Below, one piece after another: positions 17,042 to 26,026 of a DNA stretch of 64,000 bases (within the stretch, counting starts at the first letter, position 1; each line of letters opens with the position of its first letter). Source of the stretch: Bacteroidota bacterium (lineage in GTDB: Bacteria > Bacteroidota > Bacteroidia > Bacteroidales > Paludibacteraceae); assembly GCA_023459355.1 (NCBI GenBank), contig JAEWUM010000046.1:1-64000 (forward strand). The letters run 5' to 3'. The translations under genes were made by a program, and so were the position numbers. The notes under the pieces are model-generated. The model ran no database searches and was not told the DNA's origin. It was given only the letters and a program-made list of their open reading frames with translations.

Positions 17042-17072
17042 CAAAAGTAATATTATTTACCGTTCCTGCAAA
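17042..17072 (-). promoter_or_regulatory. Promoter of the tRNA(CAT) gene
   Basis: On the minus strand TTTG (17069-17072), 19 bp, TACTTTTG (17042-17049). This is a full match to the Bacteroidota promoter and would start transcription about 35 nt before the tRNA. Confidence 0.75.
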
Positions 17073-17097
17073 CAATAGGAACTTTTTTTTTGAATAT

Positions 17098-17715
17098 ATG
17101 ATGGTACCTGAACAGGTAAACACCCTGATTTTTGACTTTGGAGGCGTAATTTACGACATTGACATACAGCTTGGTATCAATAAGCTGAAAGAACTGGGAT
17201 TTACAGATGCTGATGAATACATCGGACATTTTGCGCACAACGATTTTTTTGTTCAGTGGGAAAATGGTCAGATTGGTGTGGATACCTTCCGGGATGAAAT
17301 CCGGAAAAGATGTGTAAAAGAGGTTTCTGATCAGGAAATCGACGATGCCTGGTGTGCCATCATGATCGGTATCCGGGATGAAAGGATAGCACTGTTGCAG
17401 CAACTGCGTAAGAAATACCGCCTGCTGCTACTCAGTAATACCAACCCGCTGCATATTTTAGTCAGCACCAAAAACGAACTGGGCAAAAGAGGACTCAGCA
17501 TGGATGATTTGTTCGACAAATGCTATTATTCCTACGAAGTGGGTGCAGTTAAACCCGGAAAGGAGATTTTTCTGCATCTGTTACAGGATGCTGATGTAAA
17601 GGCTGAAAACTGCCTGTTTTTGGATGATGGAAAGAAAAACATCGAGACGGCCGCCGCGCTGGGATTCAACACTTACCTGGTAACTCCCGGACAAAGCCTT
17701 GATTTTTTGTTGTAA
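17098..17715 (+). CDS. HAD-superfamily hydrolase (HAD-IA, YihX-like)
   Basis: Phosphatase-like protein of 205 residues, cytoplasmic. All HAD motifs are visible: motif I FDFGGVIYDID (nucleophile Asp in DFGG), motif II LLLLSNTNP, motif III Lys in AVKPGKEIF, motif IV LFLDDGKKNIETAAALG. The DFGGV form is typical of the YihX branch, which acts on sugar phosphates such as glucose-1-phosphate; the substrate here is not known. Two adjacent ATG codons (17098, 17101) are possible starts. ribF follows 48 bp later in the same direction; a role on FMN or another phosphometabolite cannot be excluded. Confidence 0.85.
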   Translation: MMVPEQVNTLIFDFGGVIYDIDIQLGINKLKELGFTDADEYIGHFAHNDFFVQWENGQIGVDTFRDEIRKRCVKEVSDQEIDDAWCAIMIGIRDERIALLQQLRKKYRLLLLSNTNPLHILVSTKNELGKRGLSMDDLFDKCYYSYEVGAVKPGKEIFLHLLQDADVKAENCLFLDDGKKNIETAAALGFNTYLVTPGQSLDFLL

Positions 17716-17763
17716 ATAAGTTGTGTGTAAATTAAAATCAGGGGACGTACGCGATAATATTAA

Positions 17764-18708
17764 ATGTTTGGGGATATGACAAATGTGGTTAATAAAAAAT
17801 ATGCTGCAACTGTCGGCTTTTTCGACGGGGTACACACAGGTCACCGATTTCTTATCGCCGAATTGAAAAAAGAAGCGGCAAAGCGGGGACTGAAAAGCAT
17901 GGTCATCACGTTTAAAGTGCATCCCCGGAAAGTGTTACATGCTGCCTACCTGCCGCAATTGCTTACAACAGCTGAAGAAAAACAGGAACAACTGAAATCA
18001 ACCGGCGTGAATGAGGTGGTGGAACTGGATTTCACGGTCGAAATGGCGCAACTTACCGCAGCTGAATTTATCGAACAAATATTAGCCAAACAATTAGGTG
18101 TTAAGCTCCTGTTGGTAGGTCACGACCACCGCTTCGGCAGAAACAGGGAAGAGGGCTTTCCTGAATATGCTGCTTATGGCCGGCAGAACGGGATGGAAGT
18201 CATACAGGCAACCCGCTACAGCACCGAACAGTTCAGCCACATCAGTTCGTCGGAAGTCCGCAACGCCCTGATAAAAGGCGACATCGAAAGAGCCAACACC
18301 CTCCTCACCTACCCCTACGCTTTTACCGGTTACGTGGTAACAGGCTTTCAGGTGGGTAAAAAAATAGGGTTTCCAACCGCGAACCTGAATCCGGTGGAAC
18401 CTGACAAGCTGATTCCGGGTATCGGAGTTTATGCGGTACTGATTGACTGGAAAGGAAATTCTTACAAAGGCATGATGAATATCGGTCGGCGACCAACGCT
18501 CGACAACGGCGATGCAGTCAGCCTTGAGGTCCATATCATCAATTTCGATGCAGACATCTACCATCAGCAACTGAAAGTAACTTTTATCCGGAAAATAAGA
18601 GACGAAAAGAAATTCAATTCTGTAGAAGCGTTGATTGAACAACTAAAAAGTGATAAGGAGGCTGTGTTGGGAGCGGAAAGCGGAAAGCGAATAGCGAATA
18701 GCGAATAG
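17764..18708 (+). CDS. ribF: Bifunctional riboflavin kinase/FAD synthetase
   Basis: Makes FMN and FAD from riboflavin in the cytoplasm. The N-terminal FAD synthetase half (about 1-180) has VGFFDGVHTGHRFL and the VGHDHRFGRNREEG motif with ISSSEVR; the C-terminal riboflavin kinase half has GKKIGFPTANL and the YKGMMNIGRRPT strand. At 314 residues it has normal length; a second in-frame ATG lies at 17776. The last residues (GAESGKRIANSE) are encoded by a heptamer repeat in which the stop codon itself arises, so this tail is almost surely not conserved. Confidence 0.95.
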   Translation: MFGDMTNVVNKKYAATVGFFDGVHTGHRFLIAELKKEAAKRGLKSMVITFKVHPRKVLHAAYLPQLLTTAEEKQEQLKSTGVNEVVELDFTVEMAQLTAAEFIEQILAKQLGVKLLLVGHDHRFGRNREEGFPEYAAYGRQNGMEVIQATRYSTEQFSHISSSEVRNALIKGDIERANTLLTYPYAFTGYVVTGFQVGKKIGFPTANLNPVEPDKLIPGIGVYAVLIDWKGNSYKGMMNIGRRPTLDNGDAVSLEVHIINFDADIYHQQLKVTFIRKIRDEKKFNSVEALIEQLKSDKEAVLGAESGKRIANSE

Positions 18709-18791
18709 CGGAAAACGGAAACTGGTGTCTGGTGACTGGTGTCTGGTGTCTGGTGACTGGTGACTGGTGTCTGGAGACCGTAGACTGAAAA
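18673..18791. repeat. Heptamer tandem array (7-bp period), array 2
   Basis: Seventeen consecutive 7-bp units in exact phase: gcggaaa twice, gcgaata three times, gcggaaa, acggaaa, then seven ctggtgt/ctggtga units, ctggaga, ccgtaga and ctgaaaa. The unit drifts in sequence but never in period. It encodes the RibF C-terminus and stop, and its last unit ends 9 bp before a TAAATTTG promoter box. Confidence 0.95.
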
Positions 18792-18799
18792 ACTTTTTG

Positions 18800-18807
18800 T
18801 AAATTTG
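18800..18807 (+). promoter_or_regulatory. -7 box of the M3 peptidase gene
   Basis: TAAATTTG fits TAnnTTTG, 35 bp upstream of the start codon. The -33 position (about 18777-18781) falls inside the heptamer array and shows no TTTG. A change in repeat number would move different repeat sequence into that position. Confidence 0.5.
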
Positions 18808-18842
18808 CCGAATAGAAATTCAAAAAAGCAATTATTATGTGT

Positions 18843-20936
18843 ATGAAACAACTCATTTTATCCCTGTTAATCGGTATGACACTGATCGGATGTAACTCGA
18901 AAAACCCGTTCTTCTCTGAATATGAGAATGAATACGGGATTCCACCGTTTGAGAAAATAAAGACTGAACACTATTTGCCGGCTTTCAAAGAAGGTATTAA
19001 ACAGCAACAAGCTGAATTCGATGCCATTGCTGAAAACACGGAAGCTCCGACATTTGAGAACACAATCGAAGCCCTGGAGTTGAGTGGCGTATTACTCGAC
19101 AAGGTATCCTCCGTATTTTTCAATTTATATTCAGCCGAGACAAATGACGAACTGGCTGAAATTGCAAACGAAGTATCTCCGCTCTTATCAGAACATGGTG
19201 ATAACCTCTATTTGAACGATAAGATTTTTGCACGTATCAAAGCCTTGTATCTCAACAAAGAAAGTCTTTCATTGAATGATGAACAGAACCGCGTACTCGA
19301 AAACTATTATAAGAATTTCGTGAGAAGTGGTGCTGACCTGAACGAAGAAGACAAAGCAAAATTACGTGACATCAACAAGGAATTGAGCATGGCCGAACTT
19401 ACCTTTGGGCAAAACCTGCTGGCTGAGAACAATGCCTATCAACGTTTTGTAACCGACGAAGCTGAATTGGCAGGTCTGCCGGAAGGTGTAAAACAAGCGG
19501 CTGCCGAAGCGGCCAAAGAAGCCGGACAGGAAGGCAAATGGCTTTTCACGACTTCAAAAGCCAGCTTTATGCCGGTATTGCAATATGGCGAAAACCGTCC
19601 GTTACGTAAAGACTTATTATTGGCGTGGGCCAACCGCGGTGACAATGGAAACGCGAACGACAACAAGGAAACCATCAAAAAAGTGATGCAGTTGCGCATT
19701 CAGCGTGCTAAATTGCTTGGATATGAAACACCGGCTCATTTTATCCTGGAAAACAAGATGGCCAAAACACCGGAGAAAGTGTATGAATTCCTGGCAACTG
19801 TTTGGCAGCCGGCTGTGAATCAGGCCAAAAAAGAAGCTTATGATTTACAAAAGCTGATGGATGAGGAAGGTAAAGGTGAAAAATTAGAAGCCTGGGACTG
19901 GTGGTATTATGCCGAAAAACTCCGGAAAGCCAAATATGACTTAGATGAAGAAGCCATTCGTCCATATTTCAAGATGGAGAATGTGCGTCAGGGAGCATTT
20001 GATTTGGCTGGTAAGTTATGGGGACTTCAGTTCACGGCCCTGACCGACTATCCGAAATACCATCCCGATATGGAAGCTTTCAAGGTAACCAATGCCGATG
20101 GTTCACTCGTGGGTGTACTCATTACCGATTATTTCCCGAGACCCGGGAAACGTGCAGGCGCCTGGATGAACGAATACCGGAAACAACATTACCGGGATGG
20201 TCAGAACATCCGCCCGGTGATTGTGAACGTGGGTAATTTCACCAAACCTACATCCGACAAACCTTCGTTGTTGAGCATGGACGATGTGCAAACGCTTTTC
20301 CATGAGTTCGGACATGGATTGCATGGCTTATTGGCTCAGAGCACATACATGAGTCTGTCGGGAACCAGCGTGGTACGCGATTTCGTGGAACTTCCCTCTC
20401 AGATTATGGAAAACTGGTGTTTCGAACCTCAGGTAATGAAAACTTATGCCAAACATTACGAAACTGGGGAAGTGATGCCCGATGAACTAATGGAAAAAAT
20501 TGAAAAAGCCGGCACCTTCAACCAGGGCTTTGTCATGACCGAATTGTTATCTGCCGCCATCCTCGACATGGATTATCATACGCTTACCAATGCGGATGAG
20601 TTGGATGTAAATGCATTTGAAAAAGCTTCGTTGGATAAAATGGGTATGATTCCGGAAATCATCGTACGTTACCGCAGTACCAACTTCAACCACGTTTTCG
20701 GTGGTGGTTATGCAGCCGGCTATTACAGCTACACCTGGGCCGAAGTACTCGATGCTGATGCCTATCAGGCTTTCGTTGAAACAGGTGACATTTACAATCA
20801 GGAAGTGGCAACCTCATTCCGCAAAAACATCCTTGAAAAAGGAGACTCGGAAGATGCCATGACACTTTACCTCAAATTCAGGGGTAAAGAACCGGATCCA
20901 TCTGCCTTGTTAAGAAAACGCGGATTTATTCAATAG
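18843..20936 (+). CDS. M3-family peptidyl-dipeptidase (Dcp-like) lipoprotein
   Basis: Zinc metallopeptidase of about 697 residues. The signal peptide ends with a lipobox (GMTLIGC), so it is probably anchored in the periplasm. The thermolysin-like motif HEFGH is in LFHEFGHGLHGLL near residue 487, with the third zinc ligand Glu in the following FVELPSQIMENW helix. FGGGYAAGYYSYTWAEV near the C-terminus is the M3 substrate-binding tyrosine segment. Dcp removes C-terminal dipeptides. I prefer ATG 18843 over 18837 because it gives a standard signal peptide. It heads a run with two membrane-protein genes 11 and 3 bp apart. Confidence 0.93.
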   Translation: MKQLILSLLIGMTLIGCNSKNPFFSEYENEYGIPPFEKIKTEHYLPAFKEGIKQQQAEFDAIAENTEAPTFENTIEALELSGVLLDKVSSVFFNLYSAETNDELAEIANEVSPLLSEHGDNLYLNDKIFARIKALYLNKESLSLNDEQNRVLENYYKNFVRSGADLNEEDKAKLRDINKELSMAELTFGQNLLAENNAYQRFVTDEAELAGLPEGVKQAAAEAAKEAGQEGKWLFTTSKASFMPVLQYGENRPLRKDLLLAWANRGDNGNANDNKETIKKVMQLRIQRAKLLGYETPAHFILENKMAKTPEKVYEFLATVWQPAVNQAKKEAYDLQKLMDEEGKGEKLEAWDWWYYAEKLRKAKYDLDEEAIRPYFKMENVRQGAFDLAGKLWGLQFTALTDYPKYHPDMEAFKVTNADGSLVGVLITDYFPRPGKRAGAWMNEYRKQHYRDGQNIRPVIVNVGNFTKPTSDKPSLLSMDDVQTLFHEFGHGLHGLLAQSTYMSLSGTSVVRDFVELPSQIMENWCFEPQVMKTYAKHYETGEVMPDELMEKIEKAGTFNQGFVMTELLSAAILDMDYHTLTNADELDVNAFEKASLDKMGMIPEIIVRYRSTNFNHVFGGGYAAGYYSYTWAEVLDADAYQAFVETGDIYNQEVATSFRKNILEKGDSEDAMTLYLKFRGKEPDPSALLRKRGFIQ

Positions 20937-20947
20937 CAAATACGTAT

Positions 20948-21928
20948 ATGAAGAAGTCCCCGACTATCCAACAGCTTATTAAACCCGGCGTACCGCTCGC
21001 GGTGCTGCTCGTGTTGCTCTATTTGGTTAGTTGGGGACTTAACTTTTTCTTTATTCGCGACGTACAACATTATCCGGCGGCAAGCACCAGTTTTCTGGAG
21101 CCAAACAGCTTTTGGCTGATTACCGGCATCTTTCTCATAACGGTACTGAATCTACTTTTAATCGCTCTGATTAATAATAAATTCTCTATCATCAGGGAGC
21201 GATCTTTTCTGCCGGTGTTTTTCTACGCCCTTTTTATTACTTCCTGGAAAGAAAGTCATTTCCTGATTTGCTCTCATTTGGCCGTTTCAGTGTTTTTAAT
21301 CAGCCTGATGATCTTTATGGGCATGTACAAAAACAGGACTGCCGTAATTCCCGCTTTTTGGGGAACACTCTTCATTTCTCTTTCAGGAATGCTGAACCCT
21401 GTATATTTATTCCTGATTCCCCTTATCTGGATTGGTTTCGTGCAATTAAAATGTTTCTCGACACGCGTATTCCTGGCCTCCCTGATGGGCATGCTACTTC
21501 CGTGGGTATTCTATTTCTCCTATCAGTTGTATGCCGGCAATGAAATTGTCATTTTCAGGACATTATTCGAAGAGTTTCAACCCGGTTTTCTACTGCATGC
21601 GCTTACTATCTACGAACAAATTTATATTGTCGCGCTTATCCTGATTATCATCATCAGTTTATTCGGCATTTACAACAACCTGTTGAGTGATTCGGTGCAA
21701 AACCGCAAGAACATCAATGTACTGGTACTCATGCTCGTTTTTCTGATCGTGCTGGTATTTATTTTCCCAAAACACGCACTGGCATTCCTCCCCCTGATTG
21801 CATCATTGATGGCGATGTTGCTTGCACATCCATTTACCCTGCAAAAAACAAGATTTTACACCATCCTGTTTTTCATTGTTGTAGCGATTCACGCCGGATA
21901 CATGTACATCAACTATTTCATCATATAG
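20948..21928 (+). CDS. Multipass membrane protein (DUF6427-like)
   Basis: Integral membrane protein of 326 residues with about eight to ten hydrophobic helices along its whole length (for example AVLLVLLYLVSWGLNFFF and VALILIIIISLFGIYN). It resembles the DUF6427 family of Bacteroidota membrane proteins, of unknown role. It lies 11 bp after the M3 peptidase gene and 3 bp before the YqaA-like gene, so the three are co-transcribed. No catalytic motif is visible. Confidence 0.65.
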   Translation: MKKSPTIQQLIKPGVPLAVLLVLLYLVSWGLNFFFIRDVQHYPAASTSFLEPNSFWLITGIFLITVLNLLLIALINNKFSIIRERSFLPVFFYALFITSWKESHFLICSHLAVSVFLISLMIFMGMYKNRTAVIPAFWGTLFISLSGMLNPVYLFLIPLIWIGFVQLKCFSTRVFLASLMGMLLPWVFYFSYQLYAGNEIVIFRTLFEEFQPGFLLHALTIYEQIYIVALILIIIISLFGIYNNLLSDSVQNRKNINVLVLMLVFLIVLVFIFPKHALAFLPLIASLMAMLLAHPFTLQKTRFYTILFFIVVAIHAGYMYINYFII

Positions 21929-21931
21929 TCA

Positions 21932-22372
21932 ATGGAAAACTTCATCGAACTCGGATATCTGGGGTTGTTTATCGCATCTTTCCTGGCAGCAACGGTCGTT
22001 CCTTTCAGTTCAGAAGTGGTATTCTCGGCGCTGGTATTCGGCGGCCTCGACGGGTGGACCTGTGTATTTGTTGCTACAGCGGGTAACTGGCTGGGCGGGA
22101 TGAGCTGTTATTACCTCGGGAAATTAGGGAAATTAGCATGGATAGAGAAATACCTCCGCGTTAAAAAGGAAAAGTTAGACAAGTGGCTTACCCGCTTTCA
22201 CAAATACGGCGATTGGTTTGCATTTTTCTCCTTTCTGCCGGGCGTAGGTGATGCCATTGCCGTAGCTTCCGGCTTCTTTCGCTGTAATGTATGGATTGTT
22301 GCCGGAGCCATGTTGTTTGGTAAATTCGTGAGATACATTGTCTGGATGTATTTTCATGGCTTAATTTTCTGA
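21932..22372 (+). CDS. YqaA-like DedA/VTT-family membrane protein
   Basis: Protein of 146 residues with three to four membrane helices. It has the short YqaA form of the VTT (SNARE-associated/DedA) fold: FLAATVVPFSSEVVF with the reentrant-loop E/P motif, AGNWLGGMSCYYLG, and FLPGVGDAIAVASGFFR with the family G-x-[GD]-[DE] pattern. DedA-family members act in lipid flipping and membrane homeostasis; the role of YqaA is not settled. Last gene of the M3 peptidase unit. Confidence 0.85.
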   Translation: MENFIELGYLGLFIASFLAATVVPFSSEVVFSALVFGGLDGWTCVFVATAGNWLGGMSCYYLGKLGKLAWIEKYLRVKKEKLDKWLTRFHKYGDWFAFFSFLPGVGDAIAVASGFFRCNVWIVAGAMLFGKFVRYIVWMYFHGLIF

Positions 22373-22456
22373 TTTTTGTAAAATATTTTTATTTTTTCAC
22401 CCTTATATTCTGCCAATAATAACTACTTTTGAGAGCTAAAATCCAGCTTGTCATTT

Positions 22457-23017
22457 ATGAATTCAAAATTTATATTGTCCCTCTTCCTGATGCTCCTGTG
22501 CATGACAATGCCGGCATTTCCGACAGAAGAACCTGAATTCATTCCTAAAAAAGTAAACTTCGGATTTAAGGCGGCTGAAAAAAGAAAAGTTGATGTTATC
22601 ATCATCCACTCTGTTTACAACGCTTCAGGCGGCGAAAAATATGATGTTGATTTAATTATCAGGCAGTTTGCCCGTTACAAGGTCAGTCCGCACTACCTCA
22701 TCGACAGAGCAGGTAAGATATACAGGATGGTAGCAGATAAAGACATTGCTTACCATGCGGGTGAGAGTCGTTTACCGGATGGTACTTCCGGCATCAACAG
22801 CCGTTCCATCGGAATAGAAATAATCACTTCGCTGAATGAAGCGCCATCAGACCAGCAAATAGATGCTACCGTAGCATTGGTGCAATACCTGCAAGAGAAA
22901 TATCCGGTTAAATATGTATTGCGACACAGCGATATAGCTCCCGGTCGCAAGACCGACCCCTGGAATATGGATTGGGAAACGTTTGTCGGACGAATCGGGA
23001 AGATAAAGGATGAATAA
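22457..23017 (+). CDS. N-acetylmuramoyl-L-alanine amidase (Amidase_2)
   Basis: Peptidoglycan amidase of 186 residues that cleaves the MurNAc-L-Ala bond. It has a signal peptide (about 1-22, ending PAFP), then an Amidase_2/PGRP domain with zinc ligands visible: His in VIIIHSVYN, His in DKDIAYHAGES and the C-terminal LRHSDIAPGRKTDP (His and Asp). ATG 22457 is preferred to TTG 22448. A TACTTTTG box (22424-22431) is a likely -7 element. Its 3' end overlaps the next gene, also amidase-like, by 8 bp, so two cell-wall genes are translationally coupled. Confidence 0.9.
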   Translation: MNSKFILSLFLMLLCMTMPAFPTEEPEFIPKKVNFGFKAAEKRKVDVIIIHSVYNASGGEKYDVDLIIRQFARYKVSPHYLIDRAGKIYRMVADKDIAYHAGESRLPDGTSGINSRSIGIEIITSLNEAPSDQQIDATVALVQYLQEKYPVKYVLRHSDIAPGRKTDPWNMDWETFVGRIGKIKDE

Positions 23018-26015
23018 CAGTTTTCGCACATATATACTGATGCTGTTACTGGGATTGATTTCCGGTCAGCAACTCTTTGCTCAGAAGTTACTGGAACAAC
23101 GCATTTCCGATTCGCTAACGGTAATCGCCAATGCATCTGTCATGTCAGATAAAATCAACCGGATTAAAATCGATGTCAACCGTCCGAATAAAACCATCAT
23201 CGTAACTGCTGCCGACAACTTCGGGTTTCTGCCTTTTCGCAGGGAGAATGTCGACAGAATCAACCAGGCGCTGAAATCCATTCTGGGAAAAACATATCCG
23301 GGTTACACCATAAGCGCACAGGCCTATAACCGGGATATCGAAACTTTAATTCCAAATCACCTGAGAGAAAATAAAGATAGCAGTCGGTTATTCAAAAACA
23401 ATGGGTTGCACACCCCGCTTGTGACCAAGCTTTCGGTCCCGTATAGCATCGACAGGGGACTTCAAAACAGGAACATAGCCCTGTGGAACAGTCACGGGAA
23501 ACATTTCGGCCGGAAAGAAGGCCGTTGGATCTGGCAGCGTCCGAGGTTATTTTTATCAGTTGAGGACTTGTTAACCACCGCTTTCGTGTTGCCCTACCTG
23601 GCCCCGATGCTGGAGAACGCGGGCGCACAGGTCTTCATTCCCCGGGAGAGAGATATTCAAACACATGAAGTTGTGGTGGACAATGACGACAGGAATCAGT
23701 CGCGTTACAAGGAATCAAACGACAGATTCCACTGGCAAAAAGGAGAAACCGGCTTTTCAAACAAAAAAGCATTTTATGTATATCCGGAGAATCCCTTTAC
23801 CATGGGAACCTACCGCTTTGTCAGGACGACAACCGACCCGGAAGAAACAAGCCAGGCTGAATGGATTCCCAACATCCCTGAAAAAGGAATGTATGCCGTT
23901 TATGTCTCCTATCGTACCGTAGAAAACAGTACGGAAGATGCCAACTATACCGTACATCACCTGGGGGGTGAAACTTCATTTTTGGTCAATCAAAAGATCT
24001 ATGGTGGCACCTGGCTTTACCTGGGACATTTTATGTTTGATGAAGGATTAAATCAGGATGGGAAAGTGATCCTCAACAATCTGAGCAAGGATAAAAACAG
24101 TATACTTACGGCCGATGCGGTAAAATTCGGGGGTGGTATGGGGAATATAGCCGTCAAGCCTGTTCCCATCAGTCAAAACAGCGACCTGGTGTTAAACCCC
24201 GACACACTGGCTGTAACAAGCAACTATCCACGTTTTACCGAAGGAGCCAAGTATTGGTTGCAATGGGCCGGGGTTCCCGATTCAGTTTACAGTCGCACGA
24301 CCAACACCAATGAGTATTCTGACGATTTTCAATCCCGTGGCTTTTGGGTAAACTACCTGACGGGTGGTTCAGAGCTTAATCCCGGGACAGGTGGATTGGG
24401 TGTTCCGGTTGACATGGCCTTCTCTTTTCATACCGATGCAGGAACCAAAAAGAATGACTCGATTATAGGCACTTTGGGTATTTGCACGGTCGGGAACAAC
24501 AACGGCGACACAATTTACAAAAACGGAGTTTCCCGTTGGGCAGCCAGGGATATGGTAGACCTGATACAGTCGCAAATTGTGGAAGACATACGCAAAACCT
24601 GGCATCCCGAATGGACCAGAAGGGGTATCTGGAACAGATCTTACAGCGAATCGCGGGTTCCGGAAGTTCCGACCATGCTGCTCGAACTACTCTCGCACCA
24701 GAATTTCGGAGACATGAAATACGCGCTGGAGCCGGGATTCAGGTTCACTGTCAGTCGCGCCATCTATAAAGGTATTTTAAAACACATTGCCTTCACCCAC
24801 GGAACTGAATATGTGGTACAACCCTTACCGGTTGAATCGTTCAGTTGCACATTCGCAGGTGAAAGAAAAGTCAGGCTGCAATGGAAAGCGGTTCTCGATA
24901 CCCTTGAACCAACAGCAACACCCGACAGTTTCGTTGTTTATACCCGCATCAACGATCAAGGGTTTGACAATGGCAGGATGGTTGCCGGAAACACTTTCGA
25001 AATGAACATTAGTGCAGGGAAAATTTACAGCTTCAAAGTTACGGCTGTCAACCGGGGAGGCGAAAGTTTCCCGTCGGAAATACTTTCAGCATATAAAGAT
25101 CCGCGAAAAAAGGAAACAGTATTGATCATCAACGGATTTGAGCGCATCGGCGGACCAGAAAGTTTCAACTTCACCTCATTAGCCGGCTTCATGACCGACA
25201 AAGATGCCGGTGTACCCTATCAGTACGATCTCAGCCACACCGGCTCTCAATATGAGTTTGGAGTAGATGTCCCCTATAAGGACAATGAAAATCCGGGATT
25301 CGGAGCCAGCAAATCAAACTATGAGCAGTTGATTATTGCCGGAAATACATTCGACTATCCTTTTTTACACGGGCAATCAATCAAATCAGCCGGTTATTCA
25401 TTTGTCTCAACCAGTGTGAAAGCTGTCACTTCCGGCGATATCGACCTGCATGCATACAAGGCCATCGACCTGATTTTGGGAAAACAAAAACAAACTATGT
25501 CAGGAATTGTAAAAAAAACACCGGAATTTCAAACTTTTCCATTAGATTTGCAGCAAAAGTTAACGGACTATTGTCACAAAGGTGGCAATTTGATGGTCAG
25601 CGGCGCTTATGTAGCTTCCGACCTGTATAACAAGGAAAAAGGGAATGAGGAAAATTTCGTCACCAACCTGCTGAAAGTAAAACCCTTGGATAAAGATACG
25701 ATTATTTTCAGTGGATTATTGTACGAAAGCAAGCATCCTGTTTTCTTCAAAGGAAGAAGGCAATTTGAATACCATCATACGCCGAATAACAGCATGTATG
25801 CCGTTGAGGATCCGGATTTATTAGTGCCGGTCGACGAAAAAGCATTTACAATATGCCGGTACGAAGGAAATGATTACGCCGCAGGAGTAGCTTATGCAGG
25901 AAAATACAAAGTATGCACGTTCGGATTCCCCTTTGAAACCATTAAAGATGAAGATTCACGGAACCGCATTATGTCGGCTGTATTACATTTTTTCAATACT
26001 AAAAAACAACCCTAA
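23010..26015 (+). CDS. Large exported amidase-like protein with inserted golvesin-type domain
   Basis: Exported protein of 1001 residues with a signal peptide ending FAQ (residue 25). An Amidase_3-like catalytic fold appears split: the first half (about 150-240) has His162 in WNSHGKHFG and a Glu-bearing helix; the second (about 430-605) has His474 in FSFHTDAG and Glu559 in TMLLELLSHQNFGDM. Between them lies a golvesin-C/xanthan-lyase-like beta domain (about 265-375, YAVYVSYRTVENSTEDANYTV and adjacent residues). A fibronectin III-like module (about 610-710) and a C-terminal alpha/beta domain follow. Often annotated xanthan lyase because of the golvesin-like part; peptidoglycan amidase is the better guess. 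Coupled by an 8-bp overlap to the upstream amidase. Confidence 0.78.
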   Translation: MNNSFRTYILMLLLGLISGQQLFAQKLLEQRISDSLTVIANASVMSDKINRIKIDVNRPNKTIIVTAADNFGFLPFRRENVDRINQALKSILGKTYPGYTISAQAYNRDIETLIPNHLRENKDSSRLFKNNGLHTPLVTKLSVPYSIDRGLQNRNIALWNSHGKHFGRKEGRWIWQRPRLFLSVEDLLTTAFVLPYLAPMLENAGAQVFIPRERDIQTHEVVVDNDDRNQSRYKESNDRFHWQKGETGFSNKKAFYVYPENPFTMGTYRFVRTTTDPEETSQAEWIPNIPEKGMYAVYVSYRTVENSTEDANYTVHHLGGETSFLVNQKIYGGTWLYLGHFMFDEGLNQDGKVILNNLSKDKNSILTADAVKFGGGMGNIAVKPVPISQNSDLVLNPDTLAVTSNYPRFTEGAKYWLQWAGVPDSVYSRTTNTNEYSDDFQSRGFWVNYLTGGSELNPGTGGLGVPVDMAFSFHTDAGTKKNDSIIGTLGICTVGNNNGDTIYKNGVSRWAARDMVDLIQSQIVEDIRKTWHPEWTRRGIWNRSYSESRVPEVPTMLLELLSHQNFGDMKYALEPGFRFTVSRAIYKGILKHIAFTHGTEYVVQPLPVESFSCTFAGERKVRLQWKAVLDTLEPTATPDSFVVYTRINDQGFDNGRMVAGNTFEMNISAGKIYSFKVTAVNRGGESFPSEILSAYKDPRKKETVLIINGFERIGGPESFNFTSLAGFMTDKDAGVPYQYDLSHTGSQYEFGVDVPYKDNENPGFGASKSNYEQLIIAGNTFDYPFLHGQSIKSAGYSFVSTSVKAVTSGDIDLHAYKAIDLILGKQKQTMSGIVKKTPEFQTFPLDLQQKLTDYCHKGGNLMVSGAYVASDLYNKEKGNEENFVTNLLKVKPLDKDTIIFSGLLYESKHPVFFKGRRQFEYHHTPNNSMYAVEDPDLLVPVDEKAFTICRYEGNDYAAGVAYAGKYKVCTFGFPFETIKDEDSRNRIMSAVLHFFNTKKQP

Positions 26016-26026
26016 AAAACCAGGAT

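Noticed and set aside
18564..18856. Two minus-strand frames across the ribF/M3 spacer rich in SPVTRHQTPV repeats
   Set aside because: They are translations of heptamer array 2 and have no start context or conserved sequence.
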